14,356 nucleotides of DNA from JAVBMJ01 sp031552535 (lineage in GTDB: Bacteria > Bacteroidota > Bacteroidia > Bacteroidales > Rikenellaceae): NCBI GenBank assembly GCA_031552535.1, contig JAVBMJ010000016.1:1-14356 (forward strand), written 5' to 3'. The notes below the pieces were generated by a model. It was not told where the DNA came from, made no database searches, and worked only from the letters and a program-made list of their open reading frames with translations. Positions 1 through 7,289 of this stretch are shown here, piece by piece (within the stretch, counting starts at the first letter, position 1; each line of letters begins with the position of its first letter). A program made the position numbers and the translations under genes.

Positions 1-1
1 T

Positions 2-160
2 TCGCTTTTTGGGAACATTTCCCGGGGTGTCCGTTAAACTTTATGGTGTTTCGTTTTTGACGTCACCCCCACACTTTGTTTTCCAACTTTGGGGGTCCAC
101 TTCAATATCGAGACACCTTCATTTTATCCGGACTCCCGGGTAAATGTTCCAAATACGCGA
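2..160. repeat. Long imperfect inverted repeat (giant hairpin)
   Basis: Two arms of about 70 nt fold back on each other. Positions 2-64 align with the reverse complement of 160-98 without gaps, with about 45 of 63 bases matching. After a one-base bulge, CCCCCA (66-71) pairs with TGGGGG (90-95), leaving an 18-nt loop at 72-89. The best blocks are GGAACATTT at 12-20 against 142-150 and GGTGT near 45-49 against 113-117. It lies downstream of the uxuA stop on the minus strand, has no convincing coding frame, and may continue left of the window. It could be a decayed foldback/MITE-like element, a structured 3' end of the operon, or a small RNA. The structure is seen directly; its role is unknown. 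Confidence 0.7.
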
Positions 161-165
161 TTCTC

Positions 166-207
166 AGAAACTGTTTAATTTTCCATAGGAAATTTAAACA
201 AGTTTCT
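166..207. repeat. Dispersed palindromic repeat, copy 1
   Basis: A hairpin with arms 166-184 and 188-207 around the loop ATA, with CC/GG closing pairs. One base is bulged and one pair is mismatched. The same TTTCC-ATA-GGAAA centre occurs in the copy at 2439-2479. The right flank CTAAG is shared with the copies at 1531-1568 and 2439-2479. It lies 53 nt beyond the uxuA stop, between the gene and the giant hairpin, so it would be in the 3' end of the uxuA transcript. There is no good U-tract directly after it on the minus strand, so it is not a textbook terminator. Confidence 0.75.
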
Positions 208-259
208 AAGAGGGTCAAGTTTCGTTTTGAGACATTTTCTTGCTGGAAGCACAAAACAG

Positions 260-1435
260 CTATTTTTTCTCCATTCCTTTTGCGATCCCCATTTCGAGCC
301 CGCGGAGTTCGGCCAAACCGCGTAGACGGCCTATGCATGAGTATCCGGGGTTGGTTTTTTTCTTCAGGTCGTCGATCATCTGGTGCCCGTGGTCGGGACG
401 CATAGGTATCGAGACTCCGCGGCGTTGCTGCAGTTCGAGAAAAGCCTTCATCACTCCATACATATCCACGTCGCCTTCGAGGTGGTTGTCCTCGTAGAAG
501 TTGCCATCCTCGTCGCGGTGCGTGGAGCGGAAATGGACAAACCCCACCCTGTCGCCGAACTCCTCCATCATTGCTGCCAGCTCGTTGTCGGAACGCACCC
601 CGAACGAACCGGTGCAAAGGCACAGACCATTCGATTTATTGGGCACCAGTTCGATCAGTTTACGGAAATCGGCCGCAGTCGACAGTATACGCGGCAACCC
701 GAGGATGGGATACGGCGGATCGTCGGGATGTATGACCATCTCGACGCCGACCTCGTCGGCCACAGGGCACACCTCGCGAAGGAAGTGGACCAGGTTCGAA
801 CGCAACTGTTCGGCATCTATTCCCTTGTAACGATCCAGCGCCTTCTGGAACTGCTCCACTGTAAAACTCTCCTCCGAACCCGGCAGACCGGCGATCATGT
901 TGCGCGTGAGGGTGTGTCGCTCCTCCTGTGTCATCGCGTCGAAACGCGCGCGGGCTTTGGCTATATCTTCTGGTGTATACTCTTTTTCGGCTCCGGGGCG
1001 TTTCAGTATGAAAAGGTCGAAAGCAACGAAAGCCGCATGCTCGAAACGCAGGGCTTTCGACCCGTCGGGAAGCGTGTATGCCAGATCGGTGCGGGTCCAG
1101 TCGAGCACCGGCATGAAGTTGTATGTGACGATATAAATACCACACGAGGCGAGATTGCGGACCGACTGTTTATAGTTGTCGATATACTTTTGGAAATCGC
1201 CCGTTTGGGTCTTTATATGCTCGTGCACCGGCACGCTCTCCACGGTGCTCCATACCAACCCGGCGTCGGCTACCGTCTGCTGGCGTTTTTTGATCTCTTC
1301 CACCGTCCACACCTCGCCGTTGGGAATATGATGGAGTGCCGTGACCACATCTGTAGCTCCCGCCTGCCGGATATCCCACAGGCTCACAGGATCGTTGGGA
1401 CCATACCAACGCCACGATTGTTTACAAAGATACAT
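260..1435 (-). CDS. uxuA: Mannonate dehydratase UxuA
   Basis: Dehydrates D-mannonate to 2-keto-3-deoxy-D-gluconate in the cytoplasm, the last step of the glucuronate branch before KDG. The 391-residue product has the expected length for UxuA (about 390) and opens with WRWYGPNDPVSL (residues 8-19), much like the E. coli enzyme. It then shows VVTALHHIPNGEVW (30-43). Family metal/active-site stretches are present: HPDDPP (236-241), CTGSFG (274-279), HFRSTHR (301-307) and RPDHGH (346-351). The ATG at 1435 adds only about three residues to the E. coli start and no nearer alternative exists. It is the last gene of the leftward unit, 177 nt after the SDR gene. That gap contains hairpins, so its expression may be set separately. 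I see no promoter box of its own in the gap. Function is near certain. Confidence 0.97.
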   Translation of the reverse strand: MYLCKQSWRWYGPNDPVSLWDIRQAGATDVVTALHHIPNGEVWTVEEIKKRQQTVADAGLVWSTVESVPVHEHIKTQTGDFQKYIDNYKQSVRNLASCGIYIVTYNFMPVLDWTRTDLAYTLPDGSKALRFEHAAFVAFDLFILKRPGAEKEYTPEDIAKARARFDAMTQEERHTLTRNMIAGLPGSEESFTVEQFQKALDRYKGIDAEQLRSNLVHFLREVCPVADEVGVEMVIHPDDPPYPILGLPRILSTAADFRKLIELVPNKSNGLCLCTGSFGVRSDNELAAMMEEFGDRVGFVHFRSTHRDEDGNFYEDNHLEGDVDMYGVMKAFLELQQRRGVSIPMRPDHGHQMIDDLKKKTNPGYSCIGRLRGLAELRGLEMGIAKGMEKK

Positions 1436-1469
1436 ATCGCTATAATTTATTAAATTAAAAACAGGTTAT

Positions 1470-1507
1470 TGCCGGTATTCACAAGTCCCCCTGTATACGC
1501 ACCGGCA
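1470..1507 (-). other. Stem-loop in the uxuA leader
   Basis: TGCCGGT (1470-1476) pairs perfectly with ACCGGCA (1501-1507), with a 24-nt apical region. On the minus strand it lies about 35 nt upstream of the uxuA ATG, and an A/T-rich run (CTGTTTTTAATTTAAT) follows it. An alternative pairing of the AGGTT near 1463 with the AACCT near 1521 is also possible. It may be an attenuator-like or processing structure, or chance. Only the complementarity is directly seen. Confidence 0.35.
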
Positions 1508-1530
1508 GGTTTTTATAGGCAACCTTGGAT

Positions 1531-1568
1531 ACTGTTTAAAAATAATTTCGGTAATATTTTTAAACAGT
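1531..1568. repeat. Dispersed palindromic repeat, copy 2
   Basis: A perfect 14-bp inverted repeat: ACTGTTTAAAAATA (1531-1544) and its reverse complement (1555-1568), with a 10-nt loop containing TTCGG. The outer part (CTGTTTAAA and right flank TTTCTAAG) matches the copy at 166-207. The centre has diverged and lacks the CCATAGG core. It sits 44 nt downstream of the SDR stop and upstream of uxuA. In the minus-strand transcript it could act as a 3' stabiliser or a weak intra-operon terminator. Confidence 0.7.
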
Positions 1569-1612
1569 TTCTAAGAATTTGCCCGATTTTTCGTATCGGA
1601 TCCGGACTGATC

Positions 1613-2422
1613 CTAAATCGAAAACGCGTCGAAACCTCCGTCGATGGCTATTAGCGTCCCCGAAACGAATTTCGAGGCGTCGCTCGACAGGTATTGCAGC
1701 GTGCCCAGCAACTCCTCAGGCTCACCGAAACGGCCGAACGGCGTGTGTGATAGTATCGTATGCGAACGCGCCGTAAGGCTGCCGTCGGGATTGGTCAAAA
1801 GCGTACGGTTCTGTTCGGTAAGAAAGAATCCGGGCGCTATAGCATTGACTCTCAGTCCATCACCGAATTTGGTAGCCAGCTCCGCACACATGTACTTCGT
1901 GAAATTAACTACGGCCGCTTTGGCTACCCCGTAGCCTGCCACCCTTGTCAACGGACGCAGGGCCGACATCGAAGCGATATTGATGATCGACCCCTGTTTC
2001 TGCCAGACCATAGCCTTCGCAAAGACCATCGTCGGCAACACCGTGCCGAATAGATTTAGATCCACCACTTTGCGTACCGCGTCGATATCGAGGTCGAAGA
2101 TGTTTTTCTCGGGCGGGATCGTAGCGCCCGCCATATTGCCTCCCGCGCCGTTGATCAGCACGTCGATACGTCCAAAGCGCTCCATGATCTCCGAGTAGTT
2201 TGCCTCCAGTATTTCTCGGTTCAGCACATCGGTGTATACGAACGTCGCAGAACCATTTTTCGAAGCGGCGGCGGCAAGCGCTTCGCCTGCCTCGCGGTTG
2301 CGGTCGAGGATCACAACCTTCGCCCCTTCACTGGCGAAGTGGTGTACCATCGAGTTGCCGAGGATTCCGGCAGCGCCGGTAATGACGACAACCTTGTCTT
2401 TTACGCTGAATAATTCATTCAT
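1613..2422 (-). CDS. uxuB: SDR-family D-mannonate oxidoreductase (fructuronate reductase)
   Basis: Short-chain dehydrogenase of 269 residues, predicted to reduce D-fructuronate to D-mannonate with NAD(P)H in the cytoplasm and so feed UxuA. The Rossmann motif TGAAGILG is at 15-22. Acidic D40 at the end of beta-2 suggests NAD preference. NGAGG is at 91-95, structural N123 at DLNLFG, and the catalytic set is S151, Y164 and K168 (YGVAK). The C-terminus DGGFDAFSI is typical of the mannonate-oxidoreductase SDR group, as in the Bacillus uxuB product. This is a different fold family from the long-chain E. coli UxuB. Specificity is inferred from the location between exuT and uxuA and from the absence of any other fructuronate reductase here. 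Other sugar-acid SDRs such as KduD are a less likely reading. It starts 73 nt after the transporter, with a palindromic repeat in the gap. Confidence 0.85.
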   Translation of the reverse strand: MNELFSVKDKVVVITGAAGILGNSMVHHFASEGAKVVILDRNREAGEALAAAASKNGSATFVYTDVLNREILEANYSEIMERFGRIDVLINGAGGNMAGATIPPEKNIFDLDIDAVRKVVDLNLFGTVLPTMVFAKAMVWQKQGSIINIASMSALRPLTRVAGYGVAKAAVVNFTKYMCAELATKFGDGLRVNAIAPGFFLTEQNRTLLTNPDGSLTARSHTILSHTPFGRFGEPEELLGTLQYLSSDASKFVSGTLIAIDGGFDAFSI

Positions 2423-2438
2423 ATCTATAGTTGTTTTA

Positions 2439-2479
2439 AGAGTCTGTCTAAATTTCCATAGGAAATTTAGACAGACTCT
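2439..2479. repeat. Dispersed palindromic repeat, copy 3 (perfect)
   Basis: A perfect 19-bp inverted repeat around ATA: AGAGTCTGTCTAAATTTCC (2439-2457), loop 2458-2460, exact reverse complement at 2461-2479, then AAGTCTC. It fills the gap between the exuT stop (2496) and the SDR start (2422). Such a stable stem inside an operon would be expected to stall 3' exonucleases or polymerase and so tune the transporter relative to downstream genes. No U-tract follows on either strand. A half-copy with the same left arm occurs at 5808-5825. Confidence 0.85.
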
Positions 2480-2495
2480 AAGTCTCTTACAAACC

Positions 2496-3881
2496 CTACA
2501 GGTCGGTTATAGGTTTAAACGTAGGCACGAGGCTCTTCATCACCACCCACGCAATGACATAAGCCACGGCACAGAACGAGAACATAATAGTGTATCCCGT
2601 TTCGATGTGCCCCAAAGCGGAATAATGGTCGAAAAGGGCTCCCGCGATCTTGGTGATGATAACCCCTCCCAATCCTCCGGCCATACCACCTATGCCCGTG
2701 ACCGAAGCCACCGCCTTTTTGGGGAACATGTCAGAAACAGTGGTGAAGATATTTGCCGACCACGCCTGGTGTGCCGAAGCACCGATGCCGATTATCAACA
2801 CCGGGAACCACATGCTGATGCCTCCCAGAGGCTGGGCTGCCAACACCGTCAACGGGAACGCCGCGATAACCAGCATAGCTCTCATGCGGGCGCTATAAGG
2901 ATCCATCCCTTTCTTCATAAAATAGGCCGGGAACCACCCGCCACCGATACTCCCCACCATAGTCATGCTGTAAAGCACTCCGAGAGGCAACATGATTTGT
3001 GTGCCGGTGAGACCGTATTGAGCCTTAAGATAAGCCGGCAGCCAGAACAGGAAGAACCACCAAACTCCGTCGGTCATGAATTTGCCGAAAAAGAACGACC
3101 ACATCTGCTTGTATGTAAGTAGTTTCCCCCATGACACCTTCTCTTTCACCCCTGTCTCGGCCGGCACCGCTTCTTCGGCATCGCTGTGGATATAGTCATA
3201 CTCAGCCTTGTTGATACGGCCCTTCGCCAACATCTTCTTCGGAGAGTCATAGAGTATATACCAGAATATCAACCAAAGAAAACCTATGCCGCCGACTATT
3301 ATAAACGCGGACTCCCATCCCAGGTGGCCTGCTATCCAGGGCACGGTGAGCGGTGCGAGTATGGCGCCTATATTCGAACCGGAATTGAATACGCCGGTAG
3401 CCAGCGAACGCTCTTTCTTGGGGAACCACTCGGCCGTTGTCTTTATCGCCGCAGGAAAGTTGCCGGCCTCCCCGACGGCAAGCACGAACCGCGATACCAT
3501 GAATCCTAATATAGACACCGGCAGAACGATGCCTATCAATGAGAACAAAGGTGCTACAGCCCCTCCGATACTCACCGCTACCGCATGGATAACGGCGCCG
3601 ACACTCCACAGGATAAGTGCCCAGGCATAACCGTGCTTTGTGCCGAGTTTGTCTATCACGCGGCCCGCGAAAAGCATGGCGATAGCGTATGTAAACTGGA
3701 ATACCGATGCTATGTTGGCATAGTCGCTGTTAGTCCAGCCGAATGTTTCCGAAAGCAGGGGCTGGAGGAGGCTGAGCACCTGCCGGTCGAGGTAGTTGAC
3801 CGTAGTTGCGAAGAAGAGCAGTCCGCAGATCGTCCAACGGTACTTTCCTATTTTTTCGTTCAATTCGTGAATATTGGCCAT
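2496..3881 (-). CDS. exuT: MFS hexuronate transporter (ExuT type, ACS family)
   Basis: A 461-residue inner-membrane permease of the major facilitator superfamily, anion:cation symporter branch, predicted to import glucuronate and/or galacturonate with protons. About twelve hydrophobic segments are visible in two groups of six, split by a charged cytoplasmic loop at about 212-253. Family marks are NYLDRQVLSLL (29-39), the motif-A-like GRVIDKLGTKHG after TM2 (73-84), and GEAGNFPAAIKTTAEWFP (137-154), which is typical of ExuT/GarP-like carriers. It is encoded 28 nt after eda, so it is probably translated from the same message, and is followed by a perfect palindromic repeat. I cannot tell galacturonate from glucuronate preference by sequence; the locus has enzymes for both. 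Confidence 0.92.
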   Translation of the reverse strand: MANIHELNEKIGKYRWTICGLLFFATTVNYLDRQVLSLLQPLLSETFGWTNSDYANIASVFQFTYAIAMLFAGRVIDKLGTKHGYAWALILWSVGAVIHAVAVSIGGAVAPLFSLIGIVLPVSILGFMVSRFVLAVGEAGNFPAAIKTTAEWFPKKERSLATGVFNSGSNIGAILAPLTVPWIAGHLGWESAFIIVGGIGFLWLIFWYILYDSPKKMLAKGRINKAEYDYIHSDAEEAVPAETGVKEKVSWGKLLTYKQMWSFFFGKFMTDGVWWFFLFWLPAYLKAQYGLTGTQIMLPLGVLYSMTMVGSIGGGWFPAYFMKKGMDPYSARMRAMLVIAAFPLTVLAAQPLGGISMWFPVLIIGIGASAHQAWSANIFTTVSDMFPKKAVASVTGIGGMAGGLGGVIITKIAGALFDHYSALGHIETGYTIMFSFCAVAYVIAWVVMKSLVPTFKPITDL

Positions 3882-3909
3882 CTTATAGTGAAGTTTTAGG
3901 TTTTTGTGG

Positions 3910-4578
3910 TTATTTTCTGAATTTAGCGGTTATTGCCAGCGAGTCGGCGCAAAGTTTGGTGATCGCTCCCCACTCTTTAGCCGCGACCACATCGGCTGGG
4001 AAAAGGTTGGATCCCATGCCCACGCACATTACTCCAGCGTCGAACCACGACTTGATGTTCGCCTCTTCGGGCTTTACTCCGCCCGTTACCATCAGCTGCG
4101 ACCACGGCATGGGGGCCTTCAGCCCTTTCACGAAATTGGGCCCCAGCACATCGCCGGGAAATACCTTGCACAGATCGCAGCCCGCCTCCTGAGCGAATCC
4201 TACTTCGCTTACCGAACCACATCCCGGAGTGTACGGCACCAGGCGGCGGTTGCACACCTTCGCAACTTCGGGGTTGAACAACGGGCCTACGACAAAGTTA
4301 GCGCCCAACTGCAGGTACAGGGCCGCCGTAGCCGGATCGACCACCGAACCGACGCCCATCACCATTTCGGGGCACTCACTGGCGGCGAATTTAGACAACT
4401 CGCCGAACACCTCATGGGCAAATTCGCCGCGGTTCGTGAATTCGAAAGCCCTCACGCCTCCTTCGTAGCACGCCTTGAGGACGTTCGTTGCCACTTCGAT
4501 ATCTTTATTGTAAAAAACAGGAACCATTCCGGTCGACTTCATCGCCGAGAGGACCTCCATCTTTGAAAATCTTGCCAT
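3910..4578 (-). CDS. eda: KDPG aldolase (2-keto-3-deoxy-6-phosphogluconate aldolase)
   Basis: Class I aldolase of 222 residues that cleaves KDPG to pyruvate and glyceraldehyde-3-phosphate, the exit step of both hexuronate branches. The Schiff-base lysine is K138 in CKVFPGD. The general acid/base glutamate is E46 in FEFTNR. TPGCGS (117-122), TGGV (165-168) and GMGSNL (187-192) line the substrate and phosphate site. Length matches the family (about 210-220). The ATG at 4578 gives the usual short N-terminal helix. It lies 94 nt after kdgK, a gap with a strong hairpin and a possible -7 box, and 28 nt before exuT. It could also cleave 4-hydroxy-2-oxoglutarate, as many Eda enzymes do. The catalytic identity is secure. 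Confidence 0.95.
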   Translation of the reverse strand: MARFSKMEVLSAMKSTGMVPVFYNKDIEVATNVLKACYEGGVRAFEFTNRGEFAHEVFGELSKFAASECPEMVMGVGSVVDPATAALYLQLGANFVVGPLFNPEVAKVCNRRLVPYTPGCGSVSEVGFAQEAGCDLCKVFPGDVLGPNFVKGLKAPMPWSQLMVTGGVKPEEANIKSWFDAGVMCVGMGSNLFPADVVAAKEWGAITKLCADSLAITAKFRK

Positions 4579-4616
4579 AATAGTTTTCTGAAAAATTAAA
4601 ATCCAGCCTTCTGCTT

Positions 4617-4650
4617 CATTGCCCGGCCCGTTGTTACGGACAGGGCAATG
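4617..4650 (-). terminator. Intra-operon stem-loop between kdgK and eda
   Basis: CATTGCCC (4617-4624) pairs perfectly with GGGCAATG (4643-4650). The inner arms continue to CCGT/ACGG around a TGTT loop, giving a 15-nt stem with two imperfect pairs. In the minus-strand transcript it is followed after about 13 nt by ATTTTAATTTTTC. The U-run is displaced, so this is a weak terminator or attenuator, or a 3' cap for the kdgK message, rather than a full stop. Confidence 0.5.
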
Positions 4651-4667
4651 AGGTTCGAAATTTACTC

Positions 4668-4675
4668 CAAATCTA
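4668..4675 (-). promoter_or_regulatory. Possible -7 box for eda-exuT
   Basis: On the minus strand the sequence reads TAGATTTG, an exact match to the Bacteroidota -7 consensus TAnnTTTG. It overlaps the kdgK stop codon. Initiation a few bases downstream would leave a leader of about 80 nt containing the 4617-4650 hairpin before the eda ATG at 4578. No clear -33 TTTG element was identified, so this may be chance. Confidence 0.35.
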
Positions 4676-5713
4676 CCTCGAAACTCGCCCGGAACCGTCG
4701 CCCTTCATCAGGTTCTCGACTTCGGCTACCGTAACCAGATTGAAATCACCATAGATGGTATGTTTCAGGCACGATGCCGCGACGGCGAAGTTCAATGCCC
4801 TCTGATCGTCGCCGGGATATGTCAGCAGGCCATATATCAGGCCCCCCATGAACGAGTCGCCTCCGCCTACGCGGTCCACGATATGTGTAATGTCGTAAGA
4901 CGGCGACTGGAACAGCTTCTTGCCGTCCCACAATACGCCGGCCCAGGTGTTGTGGTTTGCGTTGACCGAACCGCGCAGGGTGATGATAACTTTTTTCGCA
5001 CGCGGGAACTTCACCATCATCTGCCTGCACACGCTTTCGAATTCGGCAGCATCGACATGGCCTGAAGTAGCCGTGACGTCGAAGCCCTCGGGCTTTATGC
5101 CGAACACCTTCTCGGCATCCTCCTCGTTACCCAGGATCACATCGCAACCCTCGACCAACGAGGGCATGACCTCAGAAGCCGTCTTGCCATACTTCCACAG
5201 GTTTTTGCGGAAGTTCAAATCGCACGATACCATGACCCCAAGCCTGTTGGCGGCCTTGATAGCCTCGAGGCACGCGTCGGCGGCCCCCTGGCTCAGAGCC
5301 GGGGTGATACCCGTCCAGTGAAACCAATCGGCGCCCTTCAACACTTCGTCCCAGTCGACCATGCCGGGCCGAATATCGGCTATCGACGAGTGGGCGCGGT
5401 CGTATACCACTTTGCTGGCACGGGCTACGGCTCCCGTTTCAAGGAAATAGATTCCCAGACGCTCTCCGCCGGACACCACATGATCGGTCCCCACACCATA
5501 TTTATGCAACTCCTTGAGGCAACTGTCGGCAATGTCGTTCTGAGGCAGGCGTGTCACAAATTGCGCAGCGATGCCATAGTTGGCCAACGACACGGCGACA
5601 TTGGCTTCGCCGCCGCCGAACGTGGCGGTGAACTCCTTAGCCTGTGAGAATCTCTGGTACCCCGGTGTGGCAAGACGCAACATGATCTCGCCGAATGTTA
5701 CAACTTTTTTCAT
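4673..5713 (-). CDS. kdgK: 2-keto-3-deoxygluconate kinase (PfkB family)
   Basis: Cytoplasmic sugar kinase of 346 residues that phosphorylates KDG to KDPG with ATP, joining the two hexuronate branches to Eda. It begins with VVTFGEIMLRL (4-14) and has the PfkB N-terminal glycine-rich stretch FGGGEANVAVSLANYG (32-47). The C-terminal signature is DRVGGGDSFMGG (280-291), with GGGDS forming the anion hole and D286 the catalytic base. The usual DTTGAGD reads DRVGGGD here, as is common in KDG kinases. Context (uxaC upstream, eda downstream) fixes KDG as substrate over fructose or ribose. It sits 106 nt downstream of uxaC with no promoter box visible in that gap, so it is probably on the uxaC transcript. 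Confidence 0.93.
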   Translation of the reverse strand: MKKVVTFGEIMLRLATPGYQRFSQAKEFTATFGGGEANVAVSLANYGIAAQFVTRLPQNDIADSCLKELHKYGVGTDHVVSGGERLGIYFLETGAVARASKVVYDRAHSSIADIRPGMVDWDEVLKGADWFHWTGITPALSQGAADACLEAIKAANRLGVMVSCDLNFRKNLWKYGKTASEVMPSLVEGCDVILGNEEDAEKVFGIKPEGFDVTATSGHVDAAEFESVCRQMMVKFPRAKKVIITLRGSVNANHNTWAGVLWDGKKLFQSPSYDITHIVDRVGGGDSFMGGLIYGLLTYPGDDQRALNFAVAASCLKHTIYGDFNLVTVAEVENLMKGDGSGRVSR

Positions 5714-5807
5714 GATTATTTTTATTGTTATACGATTACCTACCGTTGTTGGACTGCAGCAGCCGGGAGTGGCACATACTTGCTCTTATGCGCCGCCGCA
5801 GACAGAT

Positions 5808-5825
5808 TTAAGAGTCTGCCTAAAA
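5808..5825. repeat. Half-copy of the dispersed palindromic repeat
   Basis: TTAAGAGTCTGCCTAAA matches the left arm of the perfect copy at 2437-2453 apart from one base, but no matching right arm follows. It overlaps the uxaC stop codon (5820-5822), so the coding end may have been shaped by or truncated the element. A small local stem, GCAGAC (5798-5803) with GTCTGC (5814-5819), remains. Confidence 0.5.
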
Positions 5826-7223
5826 CTCGAAATAACGCTTGGCGTTGCCGTAGGATATATCCTCGATCATCGTGCCGATGAAATCCATCTCGCCGCGCGG
5901 CAGTTTCCCGTCCTCGATGTCACGGCCTATCACATCGCATAATATGCGGCGGAAATACTCGTGGCGCGGATACGACAAAAATGAACGCGAATCGGTGAGC
6001 ATTCCCACAAACCTGCTCAGCAGCCCCAACGCAGACAACGCATTGATTTGCTTGCGCATGCCGTCCTCCTGGTCGAGGAACCACCAGCCCGAGCCCAATT
6101 GCATTTTGCCAGCCACCGTGCCGTCGTTGAACGTGTAGGCCATAGTCGCCAACACCTCGTTGTCCTTCGGGTTGAGATTGTAGAGGATCGTCTTGGCGAG
6201 CTTGCCGTTCATCGCCAGGCGGTCGAACAACCTGTGTCCCGCGGCCGCACAATCCACATCGTGGATAGCATCGTAGCCTGTGTCCGGCCCGAGAATGTTA
6301 TACATCACTGTGTTGTTATTTCTGATCGCCCCTATATGGAACTGTTGCGTCCAGCCTTTTTCAGCGTCCATAACGGCCAGGTCGTAAAGTACGCCGCTCT
6401 TGAATTTAAGTAATTCATCGGCAGAGGCTTTTTTACCAGCCATAACCTTCTGGAATATCTGCAGCAGGTCGCCCTCGGTGTAATCCGAAGCGTAGAATGT
6501 CTCTATGCCGTGGTCCGAAAGCCTGCATCCCATTTCGGCGAAAAAATCGTGCCGTTTCTTGAGCGCAGCCATAAGATCCTCGTACGATGCGATATCCATG
6601 TCAGCCGCCCTGCCAAGCTGTTCTATGTAAGCTTTGTAAGAGACGGGGTTTTCTATCGCCATCGCTTTGTCGGCCCTCCAGGTGGGAAGCACCTTGACGC
6701 CAAACCCGTTTTCGGCTATCTGCTTATGATATACAAGGTCGTCGGCCGGATCGTCGGTCGTGCAGACCACCTCCACGCGGCAACGCTTCATGATGGCCTG
6801 CGCCCTGAATTCTTCGGTTTGAAGCTTGGCCGTACATTCGTCGTAAATTTCGCGCGAGGTCGATGGATTGAGCAGCCTGTCTATGCCGAAAATGCGCGAT
6901 AGTTCGAGGTGCGTCCAGTGGTAAAGCGGATTGCGCATTGTGTAAGGCACTGTGTAAGCCCACTTTTCGAACTTTTCATAATCGGGCTTGTCTCCTGTGA
7001 TATACTCCTCGCCGATGCCGTTGCCGCGCATTGCACGCCATTTGTAGTGGTCGCCTCCCAGCCATATGTCGGCAAGGTTGCGGAACTGGTGGTTGCCCGC
7101 GATCTGTGCCGGAATAAGATGGCAGTGATAATCGATGATTGGCTGCCGGGCCGCATGCTCGTGATACAACTCCCGGGCCGTATCGTTGGTGAGCATGAAA
7201 TCTTTACCGATGAAAGTTCCCAT
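5820..7223 (-). CDS. uxaC: Uronate isomerase (glucuronate/galacturonate isomerase)
   Basis: First enzyme of both pathways, converting D-glucuronate to D-fructuronate and D-galacturonate to D-tagaturonate in the cytoplasm. The 467-residue length is that of classical UxaC. It is an amidohydrolase-superfamily TIM barrel. The metal-site HxH is H33/H35 in IDYHCHL, and family blocks GDHYKWRAMR (57-66), HWTHLEL (102-108) and TTDDPADDL (155-163) are intact. The C-terminus KRYFEF is typical. The ATG at 7223 puts the conserved LTNDTARELYHEHA where it is expected, and a TAnnTTTG box lies about 43 nt upstream. It is the first gene of the leftward unit and diverges from the regulator gene across a shared operator. 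Identity is near certain. Confidence 0.97.
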   Translation of the reverse strand: MGTFIGKDFMLTNDTARELYHEHAARQPIIDYHCHLIPAQIAGNHQFRNLADIWLGGDHYKWRAMRGNGIGEEYITGDKPDYEKFEKWAYTVPYTMRNPLYHWTHLELSRIFGIDRLLNPSTSREIYDECTAKLQTEEFRAQAIMKRCRVEVVCTTDDPADDLVYHKQIAENGFGVKVLPTWRADKAMAIENPVSYKAYIEQLGRAADMDIASYEDLMAALKKRHDFFAEMGCRLSDHGIETFYASDYTEGDLLQIFQKVMAGKKASADELLKFKSGVLYDLAVMDAEKGWTQQFHIGAIRNNNTVMYNILGPDTGYDAIHDVDCAAAGHRLFDRLAMNGKLAKTILYNLNPKDNEVLATMAYTFNDGTVAGKMQLGSGWWFLDQEDGMRKQINALSALGLLSRFVGMLTDSRSFLSYPRHEYFRRILCDVIGRDIEDGKLPRGEMDFIGTMIEDISYGNAKRYFEF

Positions 7224-7265
7224 ATGATTTTATGTATTATAAGATTTACGCATCCTACTATTTCA

Positions 7266-7273
7266 CAAAAGTA
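7266..7273 (-). promoter_or_regulatory. Promoter -7 box of uxaC (leftward unit)
   Basis: The minus strand reads TACTTTTG, an exact TAnnTTTG match, 42 nt before the uxaC ATG. The -33 position would fall in about 7290-7300, which is inside the 20-bp palindrome at 7290-7309. No strong TTTG -33 element is seen there, suggesting an activator-dependent or intrinsically weak promoter, or one simply occluded by the repressor. Confidence 0.7.
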
Positions 7274-7289
7274 TCAATTATTTTTCGAA

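Noticed and set aside
1222..1235. CGTGCACCGGCACG, 12 of 14 bases like the operator core
   Set aside because: It is inside uxuA coding sequence, lacks the TTT/AAA flanks and breaks symmetry at the centre. It is probably chance, though a footprint would settle it.
1425..1432. TATCTTTG on the minus strand at the uxuA start
   Set aside because: It matches TAnnTTTG but lies inside codons 2-4 of uxuA. Initiation there would leave no suitable start codon, so it is coincidental with the residues Tyr-Leu-Cys.
383..1453. Open frame of 356 codons on the plus strand opposite uxuA
   Set aside because: It is the complementary shadow of uxuA, with no family resemblance and many Arg/His-rich runs typical of antisense translation.
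2232..3122. Open frame of 296 codons on the plus strand opposite the SDR and exuT
   Set aside because: It spans the intergenic palindrome and two genes on the other strand, and the product is low-complexity and His/Arg rich. It is a shadow.
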